A DNA stretch of 60,849 bases, taken from assembly GCA_900473415.1 (NCBI GenBank), contig UCLR01000006.1, positions 83,706-144,554 on the forward strand. Reading direction: 5' to 3'. The notes below the pieces were generated by a model. The model saw nothing but the letters and a program-made list of their open reading frames with translations, did no database searches and was not told the DNA's origin. A program made the position numbers and the translations under genes. The DNA is from Hyphomicrobiales bacterium. Its GTDB lineage: Bacteria; Pseudomonadota; Alphaproteobacteria; Rhizobiales; Beijerinckiaceae. Below are positions 1-9,598 of this stretch, in pieces. How positions within the stretch are numbered: the first letter of the stretch is position 1; every line of letters starts with the position of its first letter.

Positions 1-46
1 GGGAGAGGGGTTCTCCGCGCTTCCTTTTCTCAGGCCGTGCTTCACG

Positions 47-1663
47 ATGAAAAGCGAGCCGATGTCCTTGTTCTATCGCCTGCTGCACGCTGTGGTGATC
101 GTCGTCGCGCTCGTCGCGGCCTCGGTTGCTTCCTTCGCGCAGAATGCCGACGACGCTTTCGCCCGGCTCGCCGCCGACGGCTATTCGGATACCTCCCGCG
201 CCATCGAGATCCTCGTCTCGAGCGCCCATCCCAACGCTGCGCTGATCGTCGAGGCGCTGGGCGAGGGGCGGCTGCTGGCCGGGCCGTCCGGCGTGGTAGT
301 GAAGACGGCCGCCGGCGGCTTCGTCGATGCGCGCACGGGACAGGCGCTGCCGGCCGCGCCGGAAGGGCTCAAGCCGGTGCGTCAGAACAACGCCGTCCGC
401 CGCGCCGTGCAGGCTGCGCTCGGCGGCCTGAGCCTGCTCAATCCTGATCCGGGTAAGCGCGTCGCGGCCGCGGAGGCCGTGTTCAAGTCGCGCGATGTCA
501 GTCTCCTGCCTATCGTCGAGGCGGCGATCGGTAAGGAGACCGATCCGCGCGCGCTCGCCGCGCTGCGGCAGGCCCAGGCGGCGATTCTGATCGCCAAGCC
601 CGACGCCCAGCCACTTGACCGGGTTGCCGCCGTCGAGGTCCTGCGCGAACGAGGCGACCAGGACGCACTGGCGACGCTGCGTGGGCTCTCTGGCGAGATC
701 ACACCGACGCTGCGCGATGCCCAGGCCAGGGCGATCGCCGCCATCGAGGGCAAGCTCGCGCTATGGCGCGTCGCGCAGAATCTCTGGTACGGGCTCTCGC
801 TCGGCTCGGTGCTGCTGCTTGCCGCGATCGGCCTCGCCATCACCTTCGGCGTCATGGGCGTCATCAACATGGCCCATGGCGAGATGGTGATGCTCGGCGC
901 CTACACGACCTTCGTGGTGCAGGAACTGATCCGCACCAACGCGCCATGGCTCTTCGACTGGTCGCTGGCGATCGCGTTGCCGGCCGCCTTCATCGTTGCC
1001 GGCGCGGTCGGCATCGCCATCGAGCGCGGTGTCATCCGCTTCCTCTATGGCCGTCCGCTGGAGACGCTCCTCGCCACCTGGGGCATCAGCCTGATCCTTC
1101 AGCAAGCGGTCCGCACAGCCTTCGGGCCGACGAACCGCGAGGTCGGCGCGCCGGCCTTCATGTCCGGCGCCTTTGAACTTGGTGGTTTAGCGATCACCTA
1201 TAACCGACTCTGGATCATCGTCTTTGCGGCGCTGGTCTTCGCCGCGCTGCTCGCCATCCTGAAGCTGACGCCGATGGGCCTGCAGATGCGCGCCGTCACC
1301 CAGAACCGCCGCATGGCCTCGGCGATGGGCATCCGCACCGGCCGCATCGATGCGCTGACCTTCGGGCTGGGTTCGGGCGTCGCGGGGCTTGCCGGCGTCG
1401 CGCTCTCACAGATCGACAATGTCAGCCCGAACCTCGGCCAGAGCTACATCATCGATAGCTTCATGGTCGTGGTCTTCGGCGGCGTCGGTAATCTCTGGGG
1501 CACGCTGGTCGGCGCGATGACGCTCGGGGTCGCCAACAAGCTGCTCGAACCCTATGCCGGCGCCGTGCTCGGCAAGATCGCGCTGCTGGTGTGCATCATC
1601 CTGTTCATTCAAAAGCGCCCGCGCGGCCTGTTCGCGCTCAAGGGCCGGGCGGTGGAAGCATGA
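47..1663 (+). CDS. urtB: Urea ABC transporter permease UrtB
   Basis: Inner-membrane permease of the urea importer UrtABCDE, of the branched-chain amino acid (LivH) type. At 538 residues it has the long form typical of UrtB. An N-terminal hydrophobic signal-like segment is followed by about 200 residues of Ala/Leu-rich helical-repeat sequence that is probably periplasmic. From about residue 240 there is a LivH-like core with many membrane helices, containing GVMGVINMAHGEMVMLGAY and the late motif GGVGNLWGTLVGA. Its stop overlaps the urtC start (ATGA), so the two are translationally coupled. An in-frame ATG at 62 gives a cleaner signal peptide and is an alternative start. The urtA binding-protein gene is not in the window and probably lies upstream. 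Identification rests on length, domain order and the downstream urtCDE. Confidence 0.93.
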   Translation: MKSEPMSLFYRLLHAVVIVVALVAASVASFAQNADDAFARLAADGYSDTSRAIEILVSSAHPNAALIVEALGEGRLLAGPSGVVVKTAAGGFVDARTGQALPAAPEGLKPVRQNNAVRRAVQAALGGLSLLNPDPGKRVAAAEAVFKSRDVSLLPIVEAAIGKETDPRALAALRQAQAAILIAKPDAQPLDRVAAVEVLRERGDQDALATLRGLSGEITPTLRDAQARAIAAIEGKLALWRVAQNLWYGLSLGSVLLLAAIGLAITFGVMGVINMAHGEMVMLGAYTTFVVQELIRTNAPWLFDWSLAIALPAAFIVAGAVGIAIERGVIRFLYGRPLETLLATWGISLILQQAVRTAFGPTNREVGAPAFMSGAFELGGLAITYNRLWIIVFAALVFAALLAILKLTPMGLQMRAVTQNRRMASAMGIRTGRIDALTFGLGSGVAGLAGVALSQIDNVSPNLGQSYIIDSFMVVVFGGVGNLWGTLVGAMTLGVANKLLEPYAGAVLGKIALLVCIILFIQKRPRGLFALKGRAVEA

Positions 1664-2795
1664 TCACCCGCTTCCTCCTCCAGAACATGGACAGGCGCGC
1701 CGGCGTCTTCCTGGCCATCGTGCTGGGGCTCGCCCTGCTCGTGCCGCTCTCGAACCTGCTGCTGCCAGCGGGCTCCTTCCTCCATGTCCCGACCTCGACC
1801 ATGTCGCTCTGGGGCAAATATCTCTGCTACGCGCTGCTGGCGATCTCGCTCGATCTCGTCTGGGGCTATTGCGGCATCCTGAGCCTCGGCCACGGCGCCT
1901 TCTTCGCGCTCGGCGGCTACGCCATGGGCATGTATCTGATGCGCCAGATCGGCTCGCGCGGGGTCTATGGCAACCCGATCCTGCCGGACTTTATGGTCTT
2001 CCTGAACTGGCAGGAACTGCCCTGGTACTGGTGGGGCTTCTCCTCCTTTCCCTTCGCCATGCTGATGGTGCTGCTCGTTCCCGGGCTGCTCGCCTTCGTC
2101 TTCGGCTGGTTCGCCTTCCGCTCGCGCGTCACCGGCGTCTATCTCTCGATCATCACGCAGGCGTTGACCTATGCGCTGCTGCTCGCCTTCTTCCGCAACG
2201 ATATGGGCTTCGGCGGCAATAACGGCCTGACCGATTTCAAGGACATCCTCGGCTTCAACGTCCAGGCGCAAGGGACGCGCGCGGCTCTGTTTTCCATGAC
2301 CTGTGTGATGCTCGCGGCCGGCTTCCTGATCGCGCGCGGCATCGTCGTCTCGAAGCTCGGCAAGGTGGTGATCGCGATCCGCGACGCCGAGTCCCGCACG
2401 CGGTTCCTCGGCTACCGGGTCGACCGTTTCAAGCTCTTCGTCTTCACCGTCTCGGCCTGCATGGCGGGTGTGGCCGGCGCCCTCTACGTGCCGCAGGTCG
2501 GCATCATTAACCCGAGCGAGTTCGCCCCGGCCAATTCGATCGAGACCGTGATCTGGGTCGCGGTCGGCGGTCGCGGCACGCTGGTCGGGGCGGCGCTCGG
2601 CGCCGTGGTTGTCAACTGGGCCAAGACCGTCTTCACCTCGGGCTTCATGGCGCCCTACTGGCTCTTCGCGCTGGGCGGGCTCTTCGTGGTCGTCACGCTC
2701 TTCCTGCCCAAGGGCATCCTCGGCACGGCCGAGGCGCTCTGGGCGCGGCGCCGCAAGCCTGAAGTCGCGCCGGCCGCCGAGCCGGCCCCGGCGGA

Positions 2796-2799
<4 letters not shown>
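1660..2799 (+). CDS. urtC: Urea ABC transporter permease UrtC
   Basis: Second inner-membrane permease of the urea importer (LivM type), 379 residues. The start ATG at 1660 overlaps the urtB stop. The open frame extends further upstream, but only inside urtB. The protein carries the LivM-like stretch SLDLVWGYCGILSLGHGAFF near residue 65 and the conserved VGGRGTLVGAALGA near residue 310. It pairs with UrtB to form the channel. The C-terminus ends in a Pro/Ala/Glu-rich tail of about 20 residues. The stop overlaps a GTG that can start urtD. Confidence 0.93.
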
Positions 2800-3569
<770 letters not shown>

Positions 3570-3614
3570 GCATGATCCGGAAAAGTGGGAACCGGTTTTC
3601 CGATCGGATCATGC
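3570..3614. repeat. Intergenic palindromic (REP-like) element between urtD and urtE
   Basis: A 45-base near-perfect palindrome: arms GCATGATCCG and CGGATCATGC are exact reverse complements, and inside them GGAAAA faces TTTTCC around the self-complementary AACCGGTT. Elements of this appearance are scattered through many Hyphomicrobiales genomes (recalled, not searched). It sits in the 61-base spacer between two co-transcribed genes, so the operon mRNA would carry a strong hairpin just before the urtE ribosome-binding site. Confidence 0.75.
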
Positions 3615-3630
3615 GGTGGAAGAAAGTCGC

Positions 3631-4326
3631 ATGCTGACCGTCGACGCCATCGACCTCCACTACGGCGCGGCCCAGGCGCTGCGTCGCGTTTCTGTCGCAG
3701 CCGAGACCGGCAAGGTCACCTGCGTGATGGGGCGCAACGGCGTGGGCAAAACCTCGCTGATGCGCGCCATCGTCGGCCACCAGCCGATCTCCGCCGGCCA
3801 TATCCGCTTCGATGGGCACGACATCTCGGCCCTCCGCAGCGAGGATCGCGCGCGCGCCGGCATCGCTTATGTGCCCCAGGGCAGGGAGATCTTCCCGCTC
3901 CTGACGGTGAAGGAGAATCTGGAGACCGGCTATGCGCCGCTGAAGCGCAAGGACCGCTACGTCCCGGATGAACTCTTCGACCTATTCCCCGTGCTGAAGT
4001 CCATGCTGGGCCGGCGCGGCGGAGACCTCTCGGGTGGCCAGCAGCAGCAGCTCGCGATCGCGCGGGCGCTGGTGACCCGACCCAGGCTGCTGGTACTGGA
4101 CGAGCCGACCGAGGGCATCCAGCCCTCGATCATCAAGGATATCGGCCGCGCCATCGACTACCTCCGCCAGAAGGGCGGCATGGCGATCGTGCTGGTCGAG
4201 CAGTATTTTGACTTCGCCCGCGAGCTCGCTGACACGATGTTCGTGATGGACCGCGGCGAGGTTGTGCTCTCCGGCCCGATGAGCGAGCTCGACGCCAGCC
4301 AGGTGCAGCGGCTGATCCAGGTGTGA
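3631..4326 (+). CDS. urtE: Urea ABC transporter ATP-binding protein UrtE
   Basis: Second ATPase of the urea importer (LivF type), 231 residues. The ATG at 3631 is preceded by GGAAGAAAG and begins the conserved MLTVDAIDLHYGAAQALRRV. The open frame runs further upstream, but only through the palindrome and the end of urtD. Motifs are Walker A GRNGVGKTS, signature LSGGQQQQLAIARAL and Walker B LLVLDEPTEGIQPSI; the phrase after the Walker B aspartate-glutamate is characteristic of UrtE. It is the last gene of the operon, followed by a hairpin. Confidence 0.93.
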   Translation: MLTVDAIDLHYGAAQALRRVSVAAETGKVTCVMGRNGVGKTSLMRAIVGHQPISAGHIRFDGHDISALRSEDRARAGIAYVPQGREIFPLLTVKENLETGYAPLKRKDRYVPDELFDLFPVLKSMLGRRGGDLSGGQQQQLAIARALVTRPRLLVLDEPTEGIQPSIIKDIGRAIDYLRQKGGMAIVLVEQYFDFARELADTMFVMDRGEVVLSGPMSELDASQVQRLIQV

Positions 4327-4332
4327 TGGCAA

Positions 4333-4359
4333 GACCCGCTGACCAGGAGTCAGCGGGTC
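4333..4359. terminator. Hairpin between convergent urtE and the CMD-family gene
   Basis: An 11-base-pair perfect stem (GACCCGCTGAC / GTCAGCGGGTC) with a 5-base loop, six bases after the urtE stop and 15 bases from the stop of the convergent gene. There is no U-tract on either strand, so it is a plausible but not classical shared terminator. Confidence 0.55.
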
Positions 4360-4374
4360 CGGATGAGCCTCGTC

Positions 4375-4785
4375 TCAAGCGGCCATGTCGCGCGCGGCGA
4401 AAACCTCCTTCGCCGCGAACAGCCCGTTGATCGCGGCCGGAAAGCCGGCATAGACCGCCATCTGCATCAGGATCTCGGTGATCTCCTGCCGTGAGAGCCC
4501 GACATTCAGCCCGGCCTCGATATGCACCTTGAGCTGCGGTGCGGCATTGCCCATCGCCGCCAGCGCGGCGATTGTCGCGACCTCACGAGCCCGCAGGTCG
4601 AGACCGGGGCGCGAGTAGATGTCGCCGAACGAAAATTCGAACACGTAGTCCGCAAAGTCCGGCGCGATGTCGGCGAGCGCGGCAATCACCTTGTGGCCGG
4701 CCTCGCCGTCGATCTCAGCGAGGGCGCGCTTGCCGCGCTCGAGACGACTGTTGGCGGTGTTGGAAGAGCTCTGCGTCATAATCAT
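4375..4785 (-). CDS. Carboxymuconolactone decarboxylase (CMD) family protein
   Basis: 136 residues from the ATG at 4785 (MIMTQSSS; the ATG at 4779 also fits). The C-terminal two thirds match the CMD/AhpD all-helical fold: REVATIAALAAMGNAAPQL, then HIEAGLNVGLSRQEITEIL and a final Ala/Gly-rich helix. I see no CxxC, so it resembles the γ-carboxymuconolactone decarboxylase branch and not the AhpD peroxidase branch. It overlaps the 3' end of the upstream MerR gene by 71 bases in another frame, so the two form one transcription unit. The substrate cannot be read; such MerR–CMD pairs often respond to aldehyde or oxidative stress (inference). Confidence 0.82.
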   Translation of the reverse strand: MIMTQSSSNTANSRLERGKRALAEIDGEAGHKVIAALADIAPDFADYVFEFSFGDIYSRPGLDLRAREVATIAALAAMGNAAPQLKVHIEAGLNVGLSRQEITEILMQMAVYAGFPAAINGLFAAKEVFAARDMAA

Positions 4786-5143
4786 CGATCCTCTTATCGG
4801 AGTCGGCATAGCCGTCGATTTTGGTGTCGAGGACGAGAAGGCAGGCGTTGAGCTCGGCCACCCGGGCACGGACCTGTTCGCGGTGCCGTTCCAGCAGGGC
4901 GCGACGCTGGGGCCCCGTTCCGGAGCCGAGTTCCCGCAAGGCGGCGTAACGCAACATCTCGCGGATCGGCATGCCCGTGGTCTTGAGCTTGCCGAGGAAC
5001 TCGATCCAGACCAGGATCGAAACGTCGTAGTCGCGCTGGCTGGAGCGGTCTCTGTCGGCATAGGGCAGGAGCCCGATCCGCTCATAATAGCGGATCGTAT
5101 GGGCCGTCAGTCCCGAACGCCTGGCCAGCTCACCGATCTTCAT
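4715..5143 (-). CDS. MerR-family transcriptional regulator
   Basis: 142 residues. The N-terminus is a textbook MerR winged helix-turn-helix: MKIGELARRSGLTAHTIRYY, then ERIGLLPYADRDRSSQRDYD. A dimerisation coiled coil follows (about residues 80–120, ERHREQVRARVAELNACLLV). There is no cysteine pattern for metal sensing; the single C-terminal cysteine lies in the coiled coil. It belongs to the aldehyde/thiol-stress-like subgroup by general appearance (inference). It is the first gene of a two-gene unit with the CMD-family gene and has its own MerR-type promoter 31 bases upstream. Confidence 0.9.
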   Translation of the reverse strand: MKIGELARRSGLTAHTIRYYERIGLLPYADRDRSSQRDYDVSILVWIEFLGKLKTTGMPIREMLRYAALRELGSGTGPQRRALLERHREQVRARVAELNACLLVLDTKIDGYADSDKRIDDYDAELFQHRQQSSRARQARPR

Positions 5144-5173
5144 GGGCGCCTTCTTCTCATCACGACGCCCGGG

Positions 5174-5204
5174 AAGCTACGAGTTCGAGCGCGCTCTAAG
5201 TCAA
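5174..5204 (-). promoter_or_regulatory. MerR-type promoter with 19-bp spacer upstream of the MerR gene
   Basis: Reading the minus strand, TTGACT (5204–5199) and TAGCTT (5179–5174) are separated by exactly 19 bases. The spacer contains the perfect palindrome GAGCGCGCTC, flanked by CTTA on one side and GAAC on the other. A long 19–20 base spacer with a central dyad is the hallmark of promoters that MerR proteins activate by twisting DNA. The −10 ends 31 bases before the regulator start codon. Confidence 0.7.
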
Positions 5205-5277
5205 GCGCTCATCCGTGGACGAATATTGGCCGGGGGGCAAAAGCTGTGGCGAGCCTGCTTCGTCCCCGATCGAAATC

Positions 5278-5688
5278 TCAGCCGTGCAGCTTCAGCCCCT
5301 TGACGATCTTGTCGATCTCCTTGCGCTCGGCATGGAGCGCGAGGCCCACGAGATCGAGATCTGCCGTCGCGACGGCAGCCACGGCGGCTCGGTTGTCGAC
5401 GTCGTTGCCGGTGACGAATAGCTCGTTGGTGTAGAGGTGAGGGCGCACGCCGCGCCCCTGGGCGCGCTGCAGCACCTGCTTCAACTCCTCGCCGGCAGCG
5501 GCGAAGATCAGCACCGGCTGGCGGATCAGCGGGCCGTAGAAACGGCTGGAAGCGTCGCGATAGGGCTCGCCCGCCAGCTCGGGCGAGGAGCCGACCAGCC
5601 CGCCGGCCAGGAAGCTCGCGACGTTGAGTTTCTGCCAGGTCGCGAGATTCTCACGCACCACGATGGCGATCTTGGTATCGTAACGCAT
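5278..5688 (-). CDS. DUF2000-family protein
   Basis: 136 residues from the ATG at 5688 ([20 protein letters not shown]). The conserved DUF2000 features are the N-terminal IVV…L.TWQKLNVASFL strand-helix, ASSRFYGPLIRQPVLIF in the middle and LVGLALHAERKEIDKIVKGL at the end. The family has unknown biochemical function and a small α/β fold. The start codon overlaps the ATG of the divergent AraC gene by two bases, an arrangement that suggests a regulator–target pair. The open frame upstream of 5688 reads antisense through AraC and is rejected. Confidence 0.85.
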   Translation of the reverse strand: MRYDTKIAIVVRENLATWQKLNVASFLAGGLVGSSPELAGEPYRDASSRFYGPLIRQPVLIFAAAGEELKQVLQRAQGRGVRPHLYTNELFVTGNDVDNRAAVAAVATADLDLVGLALHAERKEIDKIVKGLKLHG

Positions 5689-6565
5689 GGATGGAGCGTT
5701 AGCCGAGGCTGGAAAGGCGCGTCTTGAACGATCGTGCAGATCGGGCGCCGAGGATTGGGTGCGGCTGGGCACCGGCGCGGCCGGTATCGAGCGGATCGAG
5801 GCCTTCTTCCGCGGCTATGCCTATGACGCGCACCGTCATGACACCTACGCCTTCGGGCTGACGCTCTCGGGCGTGCAGTCCTTCGACTACCGCGGCGAGC
5901 GGCGTGACAGCCTCGGCGGACACGCCATTGCCTTGCATCCGGATGAACTCCACAACGGCCGCTCCGGTATTGCGGAGGGCTTCCGCTATCGGATGATCTA
6001 TGTCGAGCCGCGGCTGATCCGCGAAGCGATGGGCGACGGAGGCCGCAGCCTGCCTTTCGTGCCCGCGGCGGTCTCGCAGGATGCGCGACTGGTCTCAGCC
6101 GTCGCAGGGGCGCTGCGCGATCTCGATGCACCGCTCGAAGCGCTCAAGCTGGACGACATCGTCGTGCCGCTGACCGATGCGCTGTTGGCCCTCGATCCCG
6201 CCGTTGCACGCCCACGCCGTCAGTGGCTCGATCGCCCGGCGCTGGAGCGGGCGCGGGACTACCTCGATGCCCATCCGGAAGTGGCTGTCGCGTCGGAGAC
6301 GCTGGAAAAACTGACCGGGCTCGACCGCTTCACACTGGCGCGGCAATTTCGCGCTGCCTTCGGCACAAGCCCTTACAATTATCTCATCATGCGGCGTCTC
6401 GGCCGGGCGCGGCAATTGCTCGCGCTCGGCACCGGTCTGGCGGAGGTCGCGGCTGCTTGCGGCTTCGCCGACCAGAGCCATCTCACTCGCCAGTTCCATC
6501 GCGCCTATGGCGTCACACCGGGCCGCTGGCGGAACTTGCAGAATCGCGTCGTCACAGCGCGCTGA
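5687..6565 (+). CDS. AraC-family transcriptional regulator
   Basis: 292 residues with an N-terminal AraC-type cupin sensor (residues about 35–170, containing [17 protein letters not shown] and the LHPDELHNG loop) and a C-terminal double helix-turn-helix (about 185–285; [20 protein letters not shown] and [20 protein letters not shown] are diagnostic). It is divergent from the DUF2000 gene, which it probably regulates. If both ATGs are used the start codons overlap and no promoter space remains, so one start is probably internal; a GTG at 5759 would shorten AraC by 24 residues and remove the unconserved N-terminus. Confidence 0.88.
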   Translation: MDGALAEAGKARLERSCRSGAEDWVRLGTGAAGIERIEAFFRGYAYDAHRHDTYAFGLTLSGVQSFDYRGERRDSLGGHAIALHPDELHNGRSGIAEGFRYRMIYVEPRLIREAMGDGGRSLPFVPAAVSQDARLVSAVAGALRDLDAPLEALKLDDIVVPLTDALLALDPAVARPRRQWLDRPALERARDYLDAHPEVAVASETLEKLTGLDRFTLARQFRAAFGTSPYNYLIMRRLGRARQLLALGTGLAEVAAACGFADQSHLTRQFHRAYGVTPGRWRNLQNRVVTAR

Positions 6566-6644
6566 GCCGCCTCCCGCTTGCTCCCGCCGCCGCCTCCATG
6601 CTTCAAGCGGGCGCAAGGCCGGCTTCTCGGCAGGAGAGTTTCAG

Positions 6645-7631
6645 ATGCAGCTTGGAGTGATCGGCCTCGGCCGTATGGGGGGCAATATCGTGCGCCGGCT
6701 GATGCGGGCCGGGCATGAATGCGTCGTCTACGACCGCGATCCCAAGCCCGGCCAGGCGCTCGCCGCCGATGGCGCGAAACTCGCCTCCAATCTCAAGGAC
6801 ATGGTCGCCAAGCTCAAGGCGCCGCGCGCGATCTGGGTGATGCTGCCGGCCGGCAAGATCACTGAGGCCACGCTCGCCGAGCTCGCGAGCCTCGTCGAAC
6901 CCGGCGACACGCTGATCGATGGCGGCAACGCCTTCTGGAAGGATGATGTCCGCCGCGGCAAGGAGTTGGGCGCGCAGGGTATCCACTACATGGACATCGG
7001 CACCTCCGGCGGCGTCCACGGCCTGGAGCGCGGCTATTGCCTGATGGTCGGCGGCGACAAGGAGGCCTTCGACCGGCTGGAGCCGATCCTGAAGGTGCTC
7101 GCGCCCGGCAAGGGCGACATCGAACCGACGAAGCATCGCGACGGCCGTAACCCCACGTCCGAGCAGGGTTACCTCCATTGCGGGCCGACCGGTGCCGGTC
7201 ACTTCGTCAAGATGATCCACAACGGGATCGAATACGGCATGATGCAGGCCTTCGCCGAGGGCTTCGACCTGCTGCGCAACGCGTCTGCCAAGGAGGGCCT
7301 GCCCGCCGAGTACGGCTTCGATTTCGACGTGGCCGAGATCGCCGAGGTCTGGCGGCGCGGTTCGGTCGTCACCTCCTGGCTGCTCGACCTGACGGCCGAG
7401 GCGCTTGCCGCCGACGAGGAGCTCTCCTCCTACACCGGCAATGTCTCGGATTCGGGAGAGGGCCGCTGGACGGTCGACGCCGCCGTCGAGACAGCGACGC
7501 CGGCCGAGGTGCTGACCTCGGCGCTCTTCGCCCGCTTCCGCTCGCGCGTCGACCACACCTTCGGCGAGAAGATCCTCTCCGCCATGCGCGCCGGCTTCGG
7601 CGGCCATGTCGAACCGAAGAAGCAGGGCTGA
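6645..7631 (+). CDS. gnd: 6-phosphogluconate dehydrogenase, decarboxylating, short type
   Basis: 328 residues from the ATG at 6645, which follows a good AGGAGA site. Oxidises and decarboxylates 6-phosphogluconate to ribulose 5-phosphate. An N-terminal Rossmann motif [12 protein letters not shown] is followed by [10 protein letters not shown], the substrate loop [19 protein letters not shown], and the catalytic Lys-Asn in [14 protein letters not shown]. Length and the last motif place it with the short (about 300–330 residue) Gnd/YqeC-type enzymes and not the 470-residue form. It is followed within four bases by gluconokinase, so the pair funnels gluconate into the pentose phosphate pathway. 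Confidence 0.9.
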   Translation: MQLGVIGLGRMGGNIVRRLMRAGHECVVYDRDPKPGQALAADGAKLASNLKDMVAKLKAPRAIWVMLPAGKITEATLAELASLVEPGDTLIDGGNAFWKDDVRRGKELGAQGIHYMDIGTSGGVHGLERGYCLMVGGDKEAFDRLEPILKVLAPGKGDIEPTKHRDGRNPTSEQGYLHCGPTGAGHFVKMIHNGIEYGMMQAFAEGFDLLRNASAKEGLPAEYGFDFDVAEIAEVWRRGSVVTSWLLDLTAEALAADEELSSYTGNVSDSGEGRWTVDAAVETATPAEVLTSALFARFRSRVDHTFGEKILSAMRAGFGGHVEPKKQG

Positions 7632-7635
7632 AGCC

Positions 7636-8160
7636 GTGGCGCAGGAGAAGAAGGGCGGCCGCCCGGCCGTCGTCGTCGTCATGGGCGTGGCCAGTTCCGG
7701 CAAGACCTCGCTGGGCGAGCGGCTTGCCGCACGCCTCGGCTGGCCTTTCCGGGATGCCGATTCCTTCCACCCGCCCGAGAACGTCGCCAAGATGGCCGGC
7801 GGCACGCCGCTCAACGATGACGATCGCAAGCCCTGGCTGGCCGCCATCGCGGCCTGGATCGACGATCTCAGGACGAAGGGCGAGCACGGTATCGTCACCT
7901 GCTCGGCGCTGAAGCGGGCCTATCGTGAGGTGATCGTGGGCGACCGGCCGGATGTGGCGCTGGTCTATCTCCGCGGTTCGCGCGAGCTGATCGGCCGACG
8001 CATGGCTGCTCGCCAGCATCACTTCATGCCGCCGGCCCTGCTCGACAGCCAGTTCGCCGCGTTGGAAGAGCCCGGCCCCGACGAGCGGCCGCTGGTCGTC
8101 TCCGTCGAGGAGACCAAGGACGCGATCGTCCAGGAGGTGGTGGCGCGGCTGGGGCTCTAG
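7636..8160 (+). CDS. gntK: Gluconokinase
   Basis: 174 residues from the GTG at 7636, preceded by AGGG at good spacing; an ATG at 7606 inside gnd would add ten residues but lacks a ribosome-binding site. ATP-dependent phosphorylation of gluconate to 6-phosphogluconate. P-loop VMGVASSGKTSLGERLA, then the GntK hallmarks FRDADSFHPPENVAKM, GTPLNDDDRKPWL and CSALKRAYREV, plus ARQHHFMPPALLDSQF near the C-terminus. The stop lies in a small GGGGC…GCCCC hairpin shared with the convergent gene. Confidence 0.92.
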   Translation: MAQEKKGGRPAVVVVMGVASSGKTSLGERLAARLGWPFRDADSFHPPENVAKMAGGTPLNDDDRKPWLAAIAAWIDDLRTKGEHGIVTCSALKRAYREVIVGDRPDVALVYLRGSRELIGRRMAARQHHFMPPALLDSQFAALEEPGPDERPLVVSVEETKDAIVQEVVARLGL

Positions 8161-8170
8161 GCCCCCGCGC

Positions 8171-9598
8171 TCACAGGACCTCGAACCAGGTCCACATCCC
8201 CAGATCGAACCGCTCCAGCACTGTTGAGGAAATCAGCCAGCGGCCGGAATTGTCGGCGATGAAGGCGATGTGGAGCTTCTTCCGCTCGGGGATCTGCACG
8301 GTATCGAGGAAATAGGCCTCCCAGCCGTCGTCGAGCGGATGCAGCAGCCGGAAGCTGTGGCCGTGGACATGGAAGGGCTGGATGAAGCTGGTGCGGTTGT
8401 CGATCGCGATGACGATCGGTGTACCGCGCTTCACGCTGAAGAGCGGCTTCCCATCGAGGCTGCCTACGCCACCATTGACCCGCCAGGGCCGGGCGAGGTC
8501 TACGCCGGTGAAATCGAGCTTCTCCTCCGCGAGCTTCGCGCCGCCCTCGACCACGATCTCTGCGCGGGTCGCGTCCTGCATCCTGACCGCCGCGGGCAGG
8601 GTCGGATTGGGCCGAGGCGCGGGCGGGGCCGAAGGCGGCGCCTGCTTCGGGCCCTCGGTAACGATCCTGACCAGCGGCAGGCCGCCTCCGATCAGGGCCG
8701 TAACGCTGGCCGAGGCACCAGCTTCCTCCGGCAGGTCGAGGATCACGTCGTAGCGCGTGCCCGGCGCGAAAGGCAGCTGTGCGCGCACCGGCTCGAAGGT
8801 CTCGGTCGGCTGGCTGTCGACCGCGATCACGACCGCCTTCCCGCCATCGAAGCGCAGCCGCATGATCCGGGCGTTGCAGGCGTTGGCGAGCCGGAGCCTG
8901 ATGCGCGCGCCAGGCCGCGCCGTGATCGTCTGCGGCGGTGACCGACCATTGACCGTCAGCCAACTGCCCAGCCGCCCGGCCGAGGCGGAGGCATTGCTCT
9001 GTAGCACGAAAGGCTGGATGGACTGGTCGTCCCCGATGAGCCAGTCGCTCACCAGCACCGGCAGGTCGAGATCGACCGGAGGCAGCTCCTTCTCCTCGAC
9101 GATGACGAGGCCCGAAAGGCCCCGGCCGGAAGGCTCCGACGAGGCGCCGAGTACCAGCGGGCGATAGAGCAGCGTGCCGGAATCGGGCGGCATCAGCCGA
9201 ATCTCGGCGCTCTCGCCCGGGGCGATCGGCGGCTGGCTGAAGCCGCCGACGCCGTCACGCACCGCTTCGCCGCGCAGGCCGTAGAGGTGCAACCCGAGCG
9301 GTGCGGCCGTCTTGTTCTCCAGCTTGAAGCGCAGCGTCCCGCCCTGCTTGATTCGAAGTGTGGGCGCCGGCGTGGTGCCGTCGAAGGCCCAGATTTCGGT
9401 TTCCGCCGCTGGCGCAGGGCGCAGCCGGGTCTTTGCAGGGGCGGCCGTAACGGTTCGCAGCGGCGGTTCGGCCGGCTGCTGCTGCGCGAAGCCTGAAAGC
9501 GGTGTCAGCAGCGCCGTACCGCCGATTCCGGCGAGCAGGCGGCGGCGGGTCGTGAGCGCGAGGCGGGCGGGCAGCTGCTTCGTCATCTCCAATCGCAT
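8171..9598 (-). CDS. Multicopper-oxidase-fold protein with lost copper ligands
   Basis: 475 residues; an ATG at 9586 is an alternative start. The N-terminus has a twin-arginine signal (TTRRRLLAGIGG) ending near residue 38, so it is exported folded. Three cupredoxin-like domains are recognisable, with the final GRWLISSTVLERFDLGMWTW aligning to the canonical GRWLFHCHILEHEDAGM region. The ligands are mostly gone: the first HxH is H104-L-Y106, the second HxH (141–148, GTLLYRPL) has none, HCH is S457-S-T459, and the last His is R463. Only H410, H412 and H414 in PFHVHGHSF persist. Like E. coli FtsP/SufI it is probably a structural or binding protein and not an oxidase (inference). Monocistronic; convergent with gntK. 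Confidence 0.85.
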   Translation of the reverse strand: MRLEMTKQLPARLALTTRRRLLAGIGGTALLTPLSGFAQQQPAEPPLRTVTAAPAKTRLRPAPAAETEIWAFDGTTPAPTLRIKQGGTLRFKLENKTAAPLGLHLYGLRGEAVRDGVGGFSQPPIAPGESAEIRLMPPDSGTLLYRPLVLGASSEPSGRGLSGLVIVEEKELPPVDLDLPVLVSDWLIGDDQSIQPFVLQSNASASAGRLGSWLTVNGRSPPQTITARPGARIRLRLANACNARIMRLRFDGGKAVVIAVDSQPTETFEPVRAQLPFAPGTRYDVILDLPEEAGASASVTALIGGGLPLVRIVTEGPKQAPPSAPPAPRPNPTLPAAVRMQDATRAEIVVEGGAKLAEEKLDFTGVDLARPWRVNGGVGSLDGKPLFSVKRGTPIVIAIDNRTSFIQPFHVHGHSFRLLHPLDDGWEAYFLDTVQIPERKKLHIAFIADNSGRWLISSTVLERFDLGMWTWFEVL

